Position numbers and translations under genes: made by a program. The notes below the pieces were generated by a model that saw only the letters and a list, made by a program, of their open reading frames with translations, ran no database searches and was not told the origin of the DNA. From assembly GCA_024138025.1 (NCBI GenBank), contig JAMXBD010003377.1, positions 59,563-123,562 of the forward strand: DNA of 64,000 nucleotides, given 5' to 3'. Below are positions 12,601 to 25,679 of the stretch, one piece after another; the stretch's first letter is position 1; each line of letters opens with the position of its first letter. The stretch comes from Combretum micranthum. Lineage: Eukaryota; Streptophyta; Magnoliopsida; Myrtales; Combretaceae.

Positions 12601-14150
12601 TATAGAAAGTTAAGTTAGTAACATGAAATAAATGAACATATTATGAACATTAACATAAACACTTTGATATGAACAATATGTTATCTTGCATTTCCATTCC
12701 CTAGCATATGTATCATGGGGAATTTTTATAGAAATGTTTAAGGACATACACATACATATACATATCACATGACATAATATATATAGGGAGTGTTTAATGT
12801 TTACCTAAAAGAAGAAGTGAAGAATGAAAGAAGCAAAGAGAGAGGGAGGGTGGTGTCTTTTTAGAGGAGGAGGGGAGGAGAATTTTTTTAAGAGAGATTA
12901 GAGAGTTTATGAGTGGGTTGTAAAGTATGGGAAGTGAGGGAATGATGGGGTATTTACAAAAGGAAAAAGGAGGGAATTAAATATGTAAAAATAAATAAAA
13001 GAGAAATAAAATATGAGAATAGAGAATGGGGCAACAGTTGCCTTAAAGAGAGGGGAGAGAAAAAAAATTAATTTAAGTAGAAAAAAGTGTAATGAAATAT
13101 AAGAGAAGTGAAGTAAAAAGTATAGTAAAAGTTTTATGGAAAAAGGAAATGTAAGAGATAGGTGTGTAGGTATGTAAGAATAGGTGGAAGAAAAAGTATA
13201 GTAGAGTGAATAGTAATTAATAGTAAAAAGTTAGATGAAGTGATAAATAAATTACCGGCAGAGATAAAATACACGTATGTTAGCTATATCTTATGCTTTT
13301 TAACTTGAAAATTTTTTTATCTGATACCGTATAATTATTTTAATGCTTTTTCTAATATAAATTGTTAGTTATAATATTTTATCTCATAAAGGCTTGAAAC
13401 AATCAAATTTTGGGAATCTAATCTTTTTAGGGTATATACTATTTATTCGGTTCATAATTCGATTTTATCTTATTTTTCTAATTTATTCCATATTTTAGGG
13501 TTTTAGAGACTTCTAATCAAGTCTAGAGTTCTTAAATTTTAAGGTTGACTTGATTTGACTTTAGGATTCTGATTCTTTTTTCAACCTTAAGGTTTTATTT
13601 ATAAGATTACATAAAATTATGGAGATTTACAATTTATAGGAATTCATTTCTCATTTTGTTATTATTAGATATTATTTGGAGTTTACTACCTCAATTTGCA
13701 TGTTAAAGGTCAAATGGATTAATTGTTTAGCGTGGGGTTTCCAGGTCGAACAATTATCGTATTTTTATTTTTTTTCGAGAGGTATTTATTTTCTTAGGGT
13801 TCAATATTTAGGATTTTCTTTTCCCATTGTACTCATTAGGCATCTAGGGTTAATCGACTTATCTAACATTGTTTAGGGTTTTTCCAGACTTATGATTTGG
13901 TTGGATCGATTCTAGGGTTTTTAGGTTTTAAGGTTGAGCTGGATCAACTAGGTAGGGTATGAAATCCTTTTAACAATACATTATTCACCATTTGCTTTCT
14001 TTTAGGGTTTTAGGTTTCACCAAACCATCTAATACTTTAGGATTATTGAACATTTTTATCTGATCCCATTTAGGGTTTCCAGGGTTCGGTTTTAACTTGG
14101 CTCATTTTTTGGGTTCTAGTTTTGATATTAGCTCTAAGATTCTTATTTAA
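9620..14150 (-). repeat. Old Ty3/gypsy-type LTR in minus orientation
   Basis: Read on the plus strand, 9620-9720 (GTCAC, GAGGTACC, then AATATTAAAG and CATGCAAAAACTTCC) tracks the start of the reversed LTR at 32225 with many substitutions. Landmarks near 10080 (TTAGTGAGAA) and 10250 (GGGTTAGGAA) recur in the same order in that LTR. The far end near 14080-14110 (TTAGGGTTTCCAGGGTTCGG) matches the LTR start read in reverse. Edges are approximate and I found no target duplication. No internal coding region accompanies it, so it is best read as a solo or stranded LTR. Confidence 0.6.
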
Positions 14151-14812
14151 GAGTATCGAAAAATCTAAGGGCTTATAGTCTCCCATCATTTCTTATCACA
14201 TATAAAAAAATTTTTAAATAACTAAAATCAAATTAATAACACATGGCATCTTTTCATTTGTTAAAACAAGAATGCAACAACAAATTGAGAACAACAAACT
14301 TTCATTAATTCTACATATATATGTTAAATTTCATGGCATCATTGTATTAAAATATGTAATATTTTATAAAAGTGCTCATAAGGAGGAACGAGAATATAAG
14401 TTATAAAAAGACCAAAAAAAAAAAAATGAAATCTTATTTCAATAACCAGCTATACACTTTACCAAACATATATGCAATGAAATGCCAAGTATACAAAAAT
14501 ATGAAAGTACATTTTGTAAGGGACATTTGCAAAGTATACGAATGAATGTGTATATATACAGTGTTTATGTAAAAAAATAGCATAAATAAGAAATATATAT
14601 ATAATTAATATTTACAATTTTATTATAGTTTTATTTATTATGAATAGTCATTATAGTATTTCATTTACCGTAATAGCGATTCCATAAAGAAAACCTATAT
14701 TTATGCCAAAAAAAAAGTACATCCTATTTAAAAAAAATATTGAATAACCATTCCTTACTTAAACCTATGAATGATAATTTAATATTGGAATTGCTTCAAT
14801 TTTTTTAAATAC
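14151..14812. other. AT-rich spacer between two LTRs
   Basis: No gene, RNA or clear element edge. It holds short A-runs and TA repeats. Confidence 0.45.
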
Positions 14813-16157
14813 TGTCACGCCGTAAGGGTATCCTAGTAGTAGTAAACAAGCTACACTTGAATGCTATCACTAGCTTACCTTCAAAAAATGACATATTTTC
14901 AAACAACAGGATCTTTTAGTTGCTTTGATAATAAATGACAAATACATATAAACCATAAATTAGTAAATAACTATCATCTCGATGCTTGAATATAATATTA
15001 CAAACCATACTTTCCTTTTAAAAAGTCTCTAAATACATAACTGATAATTTAAATACTAACTAACTTAGACTGAAAATAAAAGTAAGTAACTTATCCCATA
15101 ATCTCCCATGAACCTCTAGTCTTAAAGTTCTTATTGGAGTTAAATTCCTAGAAGTGACAAGTCATGGCCTAAGTGTAAATCTGAAAGGACTGTTGGAGTG
15201 TGAGAGAAACCACGGGCTTAGTGAATAAACAAAACTTACCACATATCAAACAAGTTTATTAACAATCATATGAAATGCATCAATCAAGCATATGTACAAA
15301 TACAAGCCTGGATAACTGCGAATCCAAAGCAGGATGAATATTTATGCCATCTCATCATGATTGAAGGAACACAATACTATGGTCCACCTACTTAGGAGAG
15401 ACTATGCATACAAGAAAATAACAATACTCGCTTTAATTATCACTTTAAATTGATCATATCTTTACCATTCATTTCTTATTTTTAGCCTTAGAAACTCCAC
15501 TAAGCATTAGTCATTTCGAAGCGATATTATAAGCGGCGTCTTTCATTTACCATTTAGTTCCTTTGGTACCGACAGAACAAACGTAATCTTACAGAGAACT
15601 AATAGCCTCTTTGCCTAGAAAAACCAAGCATTACTAGAGATATGAAAAACTAACATGTAGTAAGTTACCACTTACTCAAATGCTGCTTATGCAAATCATC
15701 TAATGTATGTTTATTTCATTTATGTTATCAATAGTTTTTAATCAGGTTTAAGGTGATCCATCATTACATAGACAAGAAGCATGTTATACAAGCAACAAGT
15801 TCATATAGAATTCTATTATTACTATTATTATAGTAGCATGGCAATCATCAATTCATACAGTAAACAATTCCCATAAACTTATACAGCAAATTCATGTTAT
15901 TATTTTTCATTTAAGATCAATTAAGCTATAAGCACACTCAATGAAATAAGTTTGAGTTACTCACCTGCTCATACTAGGCTAATCGTAATAATCAAGGGAA
16001 ATCCTCACAAGTATCAAGGTCACCTATTAAGATGAATAAATATATTCATCAATACAATATAAATTATATAATTAAACTCCTATTAGTGTCTAAATACCCT
16101 ATATTGATATTTGGTTTTCTTTCTATTACTATATTAGTCCCTTAATGGTCCTGTGAT

Positions 16158-16556
16158 TAGAGGTGTGCAAAACATTAATGAAACCGAAAAACCAAACCGA
16201 AATTGTAAAACCAATTCAAGAAATATGATTAACTGATCCATTAGTTTCGATTTAGGATTATGGTTTTTTCTTTTTCGGTTTTCGGTTTCGATTTTGATTT
16301 GTAACCACAAAAAACCGATGGTTAACGGTTAATCGTTTTAATATTTATAAATATATTTTATATATGATTTTCATATACTTATAATTTACTTATGTTAATA
16401 TTCCTTGAATTTTGATTAAAATACTACTGTCCTATGTTTGGTGGAGTTAATGTGGTAATTGATTTAGTTTGATTTTTTTGATAATGATACATCTAAAGGT
16501 TTGTTTTTCCTCTTTTCTTTAATTTGATTTTCTTTTTTTTTTTAGCTTTTGTAATA

Positions 16557-16588
<32 letters not shown>

Positions 16589-16841
16589 AATTTAAAGAAA
16601 AACTCTATGATAATGGCTAAAAAATAAAGTTTGTTGAAATTATCAATTTGATTTATTGAAACCATTAAGGTAAATGGTTAAAAACCGAAAACTGAATAAA
16701 TTAATCAAATAAAACGAAGAATCGTTAAGGCGATTAACGTTTATAATGGAGGTTAAGGATTGAAATATTAAAAAACCGATTATTATGGTTAGGTTCAAAA
16801 AATAGCGCCACGAACCGGTTAACCGATCCGTGACCACCCTA
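16158..16841. mobile_element. Non-autonomous hAT MITE with perfect 8-bp target duplication
   Basis: CCTGTGAT occurs exactly at 16150-16157 and 16842-16849. Between these copies, the ends read TAGAGGTGTGC on the left and, inward from the right, TAGGGTGGTCAC. The interior is rich in CCGAA/TTCGG and AACCG/CGGTT words typical of this MITE type. The element is 684 bp with no transposase. It interrupts the minus-oriented LTR at 14813-18936, so it is younger than that LTR. A 64-codon frame inside is not credible as a gene. Confidence 0.85.
16554..16591. repeat. (TA)n-(ATA)n microsatellite
   Basis: About ten TA units run directly into a stretch of ATA/AAT trinucleotides. The tract lies inside the hAT MITE. 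Confidence 0.85.
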
Positions 16842-17215
16842 CCTGTGATAACAATTATTATTTGATATTTATTTCCATTTCGCTTTTCTTGATCTTGTTT
16901 AATATTTATATATTTTTATTGGGTAGTTATATAATTAATATTTAGTAGATTGATATCTTATCATTACTATTATCATCAGTTTTATATTATTCTTTAGTTA
17001 ACCCACTATAGTAACTAATATTTATTTTCTATCATTTAGTTCATCGTGTTTCTCTTGATTTATCTTTATATTATTGCCTAACGATTTTAGAAATCATGTT
17101 GTTTGATATTTTAGCTTATTTTAAATTTCCATTCTTATGTATTTATACCTATATAAGTTGAGTTTTAAATAATTATCATAATTTATTCTTATTTGTAAAG
17201 TATACTAATATTAGC

Positions 17216-17380
17216 AATAATGATAATAATATTAATATTAATAATATATTAATAATATTAATATTCATAACGTCAATAATAATAATAATAATAATAATAA
17301 TAGTGGTGGTGGTGGTAATAATAATAATAATAATAATATTCGAAATAAATAAAATAGATTCTATTATTATTATTATTTTT
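17216..17380. repeat. Compound AAT / GGT / ATT microsatellite
   Basis: Long AAT runs are interrupted by a short GGT run near 17304-17315, then AAT again, then an ATT run near 17361-17375. It lies inside the minus-oriented LTR. Confidence 0.85.
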
Positions 17381-19838
17381 TAAATACAAGCCGAGAGAAA
17401 CACGGCTTGGTATATGGCCATGTACCAGCTATGTACTTCTGGAAACATGGCCTCATGGAAAAATAGAAAGCCGAGAGGAACATAAGGAGTTTACCACCCC
17501 ATGCATAACCCATGCTCTTCTGCGGATTCAATATTCTTCATTCTCCATGCAATTTTGATCCATTTTCTTATCATTTTCCAGATCCAGCCTGTTTTTAAAA
17601 TATTCCTAAGTGTTTTTACATGATATATATGTATACATATATCATCCTACAACATATCAATATGTACATAATCCTTGTTTTATGAATATAAAGAGTGTAT
17701 CTAGGGTTTATCAAAGTTTACCTTGTTGGGATTGATATGGACGTTTTAAACACCGTTCTTAAGCTGGTTTCGAACCTAGGATTAATAAAACATTGTTTAA
17801 GACAATGTCCAAGTTATATCTAATCCCAAAACGAATTTTACTCTTACCTTTCTTGTTCCTTTCCCAAGGTTGTTGTTGTGTTTTAATGGAGTTGAGTGAG
17901 TATGTTCTTATTGTTGTTGTCGGATAATCTTATGCACGATTTAGGGTTGTGTTTGTATGTGTTTTGAGTATTGTTGTTGTGTTTAAATGTAAATTAATGG
18001 TTTTGGAGTTTTAATCATTAAGTGTTATGTATATATCTTGATGGAGAATGCAACATACAACTTGGTCGATAAGAGCAATTTTCCCCACCAACTTGGCTTG
18101 TCTTTCATGCCCTCTCCCTTGCATTAAATGAGCGTCCCACTTGGTATTGTCTCATTGGTTTATATGTGATTTTGACTTGACTTTTGTTGCCTAATTTGAC
18201 TTCTTGCATCGCAGATTTCGGCTGAAGAAGATTGAATAGATTTCCAGCCACAAGTTGGCACAATTTGCACAGAATATACACATATATTAATATAATATTA
18301 GTTAGTTAATGCTTATCTTAATTTTAGAATAGTCTATTAAGTTAAACAGGTACATTTAGGACAGTTAATCGAGAGTTTTGTCTTCAAAAATTTATGTAAA
18401 GCTTCTATAAAATTTCTAGGTTGTTATCGGGTTCAATGGGTTTAAAGTTTACACAATTACTTATTTTTAGGTTTTATCTCACGCGATTAGGGTTTTCTAA
18501 ACTCAATAGGCTAATTTTTGTTTCAGTCTCTGATAGCTTTATGACTCTAATAATTAGAATAATGGTGTGATCCAAATATTTATTTGGAGTCTAGATGGAT
18601 ATGTTTTTGTTTTTATTGTGAATTTATAACCCTAATGGTTTATCTTTAAGTTATCGTTTTCTAACTATAAACGTAATTGGTTATTTACTCTTTGTCGCAT
18701 TTAAAATCTTAACCAAGTTATTCTTATATCTTGAGTGTTCGATATCCATTATGAAATCTTATTAGTAGTACTTAAAACTATCTAGAAACTTTGTTTTAAG
18801 ATTTGAAACTATATATAGGCTCATTACTACTCATAGTTTAATTCTAGAGGCCTTGTCGAGTTTAATATTAACCATCTATTTTTTATTTTTATATTTCTAT
18901 CTATTTCTATTTGTATGAAAAATTTTGGGATTTACATACCCCCTATTTAATAAAAAACAAATTAACCTCTACTATATTCTTTATTAATATGAATTCCATT
19001 ATAGTCTTATTCATTAGCAAAGTAAACGACCAATTATTGTTTTCAATCAAATGTTACTTACTATCTAATAAGATGCAACTCAAGCATATTAGATGGTTTA
19101 AGTGAAGCAAACAATCTCAGGTTGTTAATTATGAGCAACACTTGTGTAAATCCCTAATTTTTAGGGTAATATCAAGTTCAAACCCTAAACCGGAAAGTCA
19201 ACGGAAACCCTAAGTCAACGAATTCCTAGGAAACCCTAGTAGCTTAGATCCGGCAATCTTGTGTTCCTAAATCAAGAAGTCGAAATACGAGTAAAGAATG
19301 TAGTTTGATTCGTAATAATATTAGGATGCTTAAAAAGATAAGATTAGCAAATTTTCAACCAATTTCGAACCTGATTGGATACAGACTTTGAAAAGCGTGT
19401 CCCGGGGCTCGAGATATTAAATATATGATATTAATACCGTTGGACTCATAATTTCATAAGATTTCCAAATATATCAGTTATATAATTTTTTGGATTATAA
19501 AAGTTACAGTTATAACCTTTTATTGTATTTTTATTACTATCGATACTTTAAATGTCTAATCTACTTTTTGATTTCTTTCACACCATTCACAAGTACAACT
19601 ACCCATGACCTATTTCTTACATCGTTACAACCTATTCCTACTATTTCATCATTTTCCTTACAATTTACTTTTCTAATACAACTTTTACTACTTAAATTAC
19701 TTATTTAATTTTAAAACTTACACAACACACTTACCTCTGTCTCCCTCTCTTGCAAATCGGCACCCCCTCCCCCTTATTCCCTCTCATTTGTTGATTTTCC
19801 TTCATTGTTTAATCACATAGACCTAAAATTCCTTTTTC

Positions 19839-19846
19839 TATAAATA
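19839..19846 (+). promoter_or_regulatory. LTR TATA box (TATAAATA)
   Basis: The motif lies after a pyrimidine-rich stretch and is repeated at the same place in the 3' LTR (31179-31186). It is the likely start-site signal for retrotransposon transcription, which is inference from position. Confidence 0.55.
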
Positions 19847-20439
19847 CCCCTTTATGCCTTCTCCATTTCACTTTGTTTCTCTCTTCATTTTCTCTTTAGA
19901 AAAAATTTTCAAAAACTCTCTCCTCTCCCCTCTCATTGCGGTGACTCTCTCTCTCTTAAACACACACACACACATTTGTTTTCTTCAAATTTCTTACTCC
20001 ACACATCCAATAGGTAATAGATCTATACCTTATTACCTTAAAAACATGTAATGGCAAGATCATTCATGTGTGATTCCACTTTAAAAATCCCCATGAGCTT
20101 TAAGCTAGGAATGTGGAAACACTTGAACATGAGATCCTTGCCATCACAATGTTATAGATCTTGTTATTTGAGTTATTTTGCTATTACCTTGTTTTACTAT
20201 CAAGTTATATTGTTTTTATTAATGATTTGTGCATATATTCATAATCTAATTATATTTACATAACCATCATAGTGTTCATGCATTTATGACTAGTATGGTA
20301 AACTAGATCTAGTTGTTTTGAGTTCATAAATGCATTAAGCTTTTGTTTTAGGTTCATAAATAACTTGTAATAGCATGAAGATAGTAGGAAAAGGATAGAA
20401 AGCTCAAGATCTACTTTAGTTTCAACGAAAATGATTTTT

Positions 20440-21240
20440 GAAAATTCGGATAAAAAAGGAACCATATTTAGAAAAGTCAATTTTCAACTTCAAAATGTGT
20501 ATTTTATATTAAAAATGAAGGGTTTAGGGAATAGATACCATAAATGAGTGATCTTGATGAGAAAAGCTTAGATCTACTAAGGAATATTTTCAAAACAAGG
20601 AAAAGTTTACAAAAGTTATGTTTCAATCTCAATAGCAAGTTTTAAATTCATAATAAGGGAAGCTTGAAGTGTAAAAACCCATTTTTCAACTCCAAAACAA
20701 GATTTTTATTAAAGAGACGGAAGCCTTAAGGAGTAGGTTTGATTAGGAAATGATTCTTGAAAGACCACATGAGTTTTATAGAGGAAACAATCTCAAATGA
20801 AATTTTTAGAAATTCGGATTTGAAAATGGCCACTATTTAAACACCTATTTTCAAATGCCAAAATGATGATTTTTATGGAAAAATGGAGGTCCTAGGGGAT
20901 ACATGTAATAAAGACCTCATTTTGACAAGGATATGAGAGATTTATCAAAGTATAATCCTAAAACAAGGAAATGATTTCAAAGAAAAGAGTAAACAATGTT
21001 TTCATTCTTTAAAATTTTGTAAAATTCGTAATCAGATAAACCACCAATTTAAACATCTATTTTCTAACCCCAAAATGAAGGTTTTATTTTAAAATAATGA
21101 AGGTGTTGGGTATATAGGTCATCAAGGTTGAGTTTTGATAAAAGCAAGTATGATTTTACAAGAAGAAAAACTATTTTCTTAAGTCTAATAAATTTCAAAA
21201 GTTTTTCAAGGCAAAAGTTTTTCAAAAAGGAATTCTTGGT
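20440..21240 (+). repeat. Diverged tandem repeats inside the LTR (about 190-bp units)
   Basis: Units share an order of words: AAATTCGGAT, then a run of T/A with TTTCAACTCC or a close variant, then AAAATGA, TTTTTAT, then GGGAATAG or similar. Copies begin near 20443, 20640, 20812 and 21010. The same words occur in reverse in the minus-oriented LTR at 32225-36682, about six times. Confidence 0.6.
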
Positions 21241-23003
21241 ACTATATCATTAAGAATATACATATTGATAGTTCATCTCATAAACTTCATGACAATAGCT
21301 TGTAGGTATTGCATATATACATGATGCACTTGTAGAAGCAAAGTTAGAAAAGTAATGTCCTATACTTCTTACTTGACATTATTTAGGTACATGAGAAATT
21401 AGAATTACCAACACCCATGAATCATGCATGATATTGAGTTTTATATGTATATAATAGAGTCTTACAAGATATAATGATAGCTAAGTACTATCAAAGCTTT
21501 AGTATGATGCTTGGTTTGAACTTATAAGTTGAATTGTGGAATGGGAAATTCGTATAGTATTCGGTACCCCACTGTTCATGGACCAAATGATCTTGTTTTT
21601 TAGAAATAATTCTAGAAATAGATTGATCTCGTCGAATAGGTAGAAATCGATATATAATATGTGAAATTCTTAGTTAAAATGACCAAATTATGACTGTTTT
21701 AAGTTGACATTTCCTCTTAGACGAATTGTGACGAACTTGTTAGAATAGAATTTATAAGTTCATTGAAACTTCATAGAAATACTCATTAGAGTTATTTCTT
21801 TTGATTAAGAGACATGGGGGACGGACTAGACCTTCCCAAGGACTATTACGATTAAGTAGATTTTCGTGTCATGGCAAAGTGAGTTCACTATCTTTAAATT
21901 ATATGCTTGTGCTTGTAGTGTTAGTGGCATTAGAATTAGGACAAGATAAAAATTTGACTGAGTGTATATGATTTCTACATGGGTGAATTGATGATAAGAA
22001 TATCGAAATGAACTTGTTATAAATTTTTGTATGACCTAGTATGGAATTGATTTGTCTGCAATATCTATGATCACCCATAAATTGTTAAATTAATATGCCA
22101 TGATCTTATAATCAAATTGGCCATGCATACCCTATGTGAGTCACATTGCATAGGTTATTATACCTTTGTGGGAAGAAGGCATAATAGCTGGGGCAACAAG
22201 GGGCCTGTAAACTCGAATGTTGGCGTAGGGACCGGAATTGAAAATGTATGTGGGTGGGCACTTGTATCAACTACAATATAAACTGAATAGTGTGTGGGTG
22301 GGCACTTGTATCAATCACAATATAAATGAGAAAAAATGAAATCTATGGTCGTATGGGCCTAAAACACCTAACCTCGAATGGAGGGCGTAAATCCATTCAA
22401 CATAAGATTTTCGGATGGTCTTATATATTGTATACTCACGTTTTTGTGCATTTCATATGGTTGTTAATATAACTTATCTGTTATATATTGCTTGTTGCAC
22501 ATTTAATTTTGGAAGTGAAACTCACTAAGCTCGTAAGCTTATACCCTAATAGTTTCCTGTTGCAATATGAATATTTATGGCTATCTCCGAGAGGCCACTT
22601 TCCTCAAGTACAGCTTTTGGAACTTAAGGAGCTTTTTAAAGAAGTCGGAACCTAGATATAGGCATAGACTTTTAGTTGAATCTCCTAAATTGATAATATA
22701 TAATGGTTGTTGTAAGAGACTTTTGAGAACTGAAGAACTCTTAATATTTCGTCAGGGGTATGCCCCTTAGATCATGTAATAGGTTAAATTTGGATATAAC
22801 TGTTATGATTTATATTCTTATTGCTATGTATGTCTTCTTAAGCTATTAAGATTCAAAGTATGGTTTTATCTATATGTTGAACGTGAGCCTTGCACCCGGC
22901 GTTTAAACTCTTTGAGTGACTAAGGTTGTCATACTTGAGTTTAGATATCGAGTGTGGTGGATTGTCACGTTTAGGATACCCTTTAGGGCGTGACAATTTA
23001 AGT

Positions 23004-23015
23004 TGGTGTTAGAGC
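23004..23015 (+). promoter_or_regulatory. Primer binding site (tRNA-iMet type)
   Basis: TGGTGTTAGAGC lies eight bases after the LTR end. The usual plant site for initiator methionine tRNA is TGGTATCAGAGC, so two positions differ. It primes minus-strand cDNA synthesis in the family. Confidence 0.75.
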
Positions 23016-23216
23016 ATGGTTAAGAATCTACAATCATAGCTTTAATTAATAGACTTAAGGAGAAAAAAAAAAAAGAAAAGACCAAGATTAGGTAAGGATA
23101 AAATAAAGAAGGCTTAGATGAGAATAGCATAGTAGTAGTATGGGTTTTACAATTCTAATTCTTTCTTCTTTTGTGAATAGCTTACTCTTGTTGAAGCCTA
23201 CCTAGTGGCAAGGAAA

Positions 23217-25297
23217 ATGCGTAAGCAACCCGACTGTTGGGAATTTAGGAATCAAAACGCAGCGGAAATATATTTTATTTTTCATAAAAATACGAATCCT
23301 ACATCCCCAATGGCGGATCCATGCGATTCAATCAAATTAGAGTTGATAAAATTACCTTTTTGATGCTTTAAAATTTTGGAAATTCAGATATGAGATATTG
23401 CAAACGCAAACACCCTCTACTGTATCCACACGAATGAATTTCCAATCAGATCTATGTGTGCGTGCCAGCACGTGGGAACACTTTCTAATTTATGAATCTC
23501 TCTCAAAAGGGTTTCTCTCCTTTTAGGTTATAGAGTTTCTCTATAATTTCTAATATGACGGTAAGCGTCTGTAAACTCTAGAGGTGACCATCACCTCTTA
23601 TTTATAAGATAAAATCATCATGGACGATTTTACCCCTAATCACAAAGAATGACAAATTTAATTCGCTAATTGAATATTTATTAATATTAATCCAATTAAG
23701 ATTAATAAATGCTTAGTTAATTCCCAATATAGTTATCTATAATAACTCATGATCCAATTAATTCATTCTTTGTGTGTGACCATGTAGGTTCACTTAATGT
23801 TGGCAGTAGCCCTAAAATACCTTTTAGATCTACAAGACATAATTGGTCTCTAGCAAGACATTATGCCTACCCAAATTAAGTGAAGATCGATGATCCGACT
23901 TTACCTATTAACAATCAGTTATTTAATCCTTTTGTTACATGATATCTTATAATTAAACATAAGGTGTGGATCAATACACTCTTATATTGTTTAATCACAT
24001 ATTTCTTGATTCCAGAGTATGACTGACTTAAACAAATGATATTGACAACTCCTTATGAATTCATTCGAGCATGGCCACGCATTTCTTAGTCTTACTCATC
24101 AAGAGACCCAAAAAATATCTCTCTCAAATTAATGAGAGGAACAAATCCTATCTTAATCACTCAACTTCCTCTACATGATTTATATTATGCCCAATCTCAA
24201 CCTTTATAATTATCCGGTTAAAGATAACGTTTGATTGAGTCAAAACACAATATTCCTCATGTTGGAATCTATGGTGATTTCAGGTCTAAGGACTAAAACA
24301 ACACTGTTAATGAGAAATAATTATCCCATTGATTCATATAGTATTCTCATATTTGGTCAATCCAATACAATGTACTCTTACATGTATACATGTGCTGAAT
24401 TAATATCTCATATCCATGATCAGTAAAACATGATCATCATCCAGCTAACATATTAGTCTTAATTCATTATTATTCCATATAATGAACGACTAGGGATAAT
24501 TTAGAATAAAGTTATTTGTCACCTTATGGTTTTACTATTAAAGTCACATACTTTAATGACATAAGGAATAACCAATTTATTCAAAGAATAATACTTTATC
24601 AAAGTAAAAGGCCAATAACTACTTTGATAAAGAAAATGTCATATATATTATAATGATAATAAACATTCAAATGACATAGAATCCATATGGCCTAGGGCAC
24701 ATCATTATCACCGACGAGTTCTTGGTTGAATACCATTTGAGAACTAGGGTCTTATGCGAAGAATTTGCTTTAGCTGGCCGCCCTAAGTCAATCCGATAGA
24801 TGTTTAATTTGTGGAAAAGGGGGTTGATGAACACCGAGTGGCATAAAATAGTGACCAACATAGAGTATTGCCCTATAAGGAAGAAATGTTGGTCAGAGCT
24901 TGAGGTGATTTATGCATTAGAAAGGATTTTTGTTTATAATTTGGGAGAACCTATGTTGGAAGAAGCTACCTTTGTGTTAAGGAATGAAGGAAAACCAACT
25001 TTTCTTGATTTTCAAACCTGGAACCCAATTGGATATATGTTTGTTTATGCCCATGACTTGTTGGGGGATCACATCGATTGGCTTCAAGCGGATGCTCAAA
25101 GTCACTTCTTTTGGTGGGGAGTGTATGAGGAAGTATTACCTCCGCTTGCCGATATGGCCCAACCACCTCTACCAAGTCAAATCGATTACCTACCCCATGA
25201 GGAAGAAGTGGAAGAGATAGAGAATGAGATTGTCCTTCCATCTGAAGGAAACAAGGATGAGGAAGGAGAAGAAGTAATTTACAAAAAGAAAGTGTGA
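23217..25297 (+). pseudogene. Extra ORF upstream of gag, interrupted by a solo LTR
   Basis: An open frame runs from about 23181 (ATG at 23217) to the solo LTR at 23235. If the LTR and one copy of its CCGAC duplication are discounted, the frame resumes at 24716 and continues to 25297, broken only by one TAG at 24797-24799. The largest intact piece is 24800-25297, 165 codons: rich in Trp and aromatic residues, then a strongly acidic tail with a short basic end. I recognise no domain. It is not gag, whose N-terminal and core regions follow at 25680-26650. Ogre/Tat elements are known to carry an extra ORF before gag; the pol here looks like a different, chromovirus lineage. Confidence 0.6.
23235..24710 (-). 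mobile_element. Solo copia-like LTR with perfect 5-bp target duplication
   Basis: The unit starts TGTTGGGAATTTAGG and ends CATCATTATCA, with CCGAC directly on both sides (23230-23234 and 24711-24715). It is 1476 bp. The start TGTTGGGA...ACGCAGCGG reads like the 3' end of a plant copia LTR in reverse, hence the minus orientation. No internal region or second LTR is present, so LTR-LTR recombination probably removed the rest. It split the gypsy element's extra ORF and so is younger than it. Confidence 0.85.
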
Positions 25298-25679
25298 GGA
25301 TTAAAGGAAAGAAGCGAGACTTATGTTTTGACCCACAAGTTTAAGCTGAATTTTGTAGTTGCGACCTTGAGAGATAGGTCATAGTAGTTTTTGTTGTTCC
25401 GGGATGTTGTCTATGGTTGTTTTATGTCGTGTTGTTTTGAATCATTATGCTTTGTTTTCAATACCAATGTAAAGGTCTGTGTACCTGCAGTTGAAGTTTT
25501 AATGAAAAATTATGTTAAGTTTTATGAAATTGAGCTTTCTTTATTTAAGTTTCTTAAAGTATATTTTGCTTTTATATTATTCGCTTGAATGAGAATTTTC
25601 GACATTTTCGAATCTTGATATAAAATGTTAACAATATTACGAAAGATTGCTTAGCCAAGTTAAATAAAACATAACACAG

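Larger units (their letters stand above)
14813..18936 (-). repeat. Minus-oriented gypsy-type LTR with adjoining polypurine tract
   Basis: It opens TGTCACGCCGTAAGGG and closes GGGATTTACA, so on its own strand it starts TGTAAATCCC and ends in CA, like the other gypsy LTRs here. Just beyond the closing edge (18937-18951) the minus strand reads AAATAGGGGGTA, a polypurine tract abutting an LTR start. This marks it as the 3' LTR of a minus-strand element whose inner part is cut off at about 19144, where the plus-strand gypsy element begins. A hAT MITE (16158-16841) lies inside. Confidence 0.65.
19145..22995 (+). repeat. 5' LTR of the gypsy element (3851 bp)
   Basis: It starts TGTAAATCCC and ends GGGCGTGACA. 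The first 1740 or so bases align with 30485-32224 with only scattered differences. A TATA box (TATAAATA, 19839-19846) is conserved in the 3' copy at 31179-31186, about 695 bp into the LTR. From about 20440 to 21200 the LTR holds diverged tandem units of about 190 bp. Open frames inside it occur in both LTR copies and are not taken as genes. Confidence 0.9.

Noticed and set aside
20051..20263. Open frame starting MARSFMCDST, also at 31388-31600
   Set aside because: Present in both LTRs of the gypsy element because LTRs are copies; no known domain and no sign of selection can be judged from one element.
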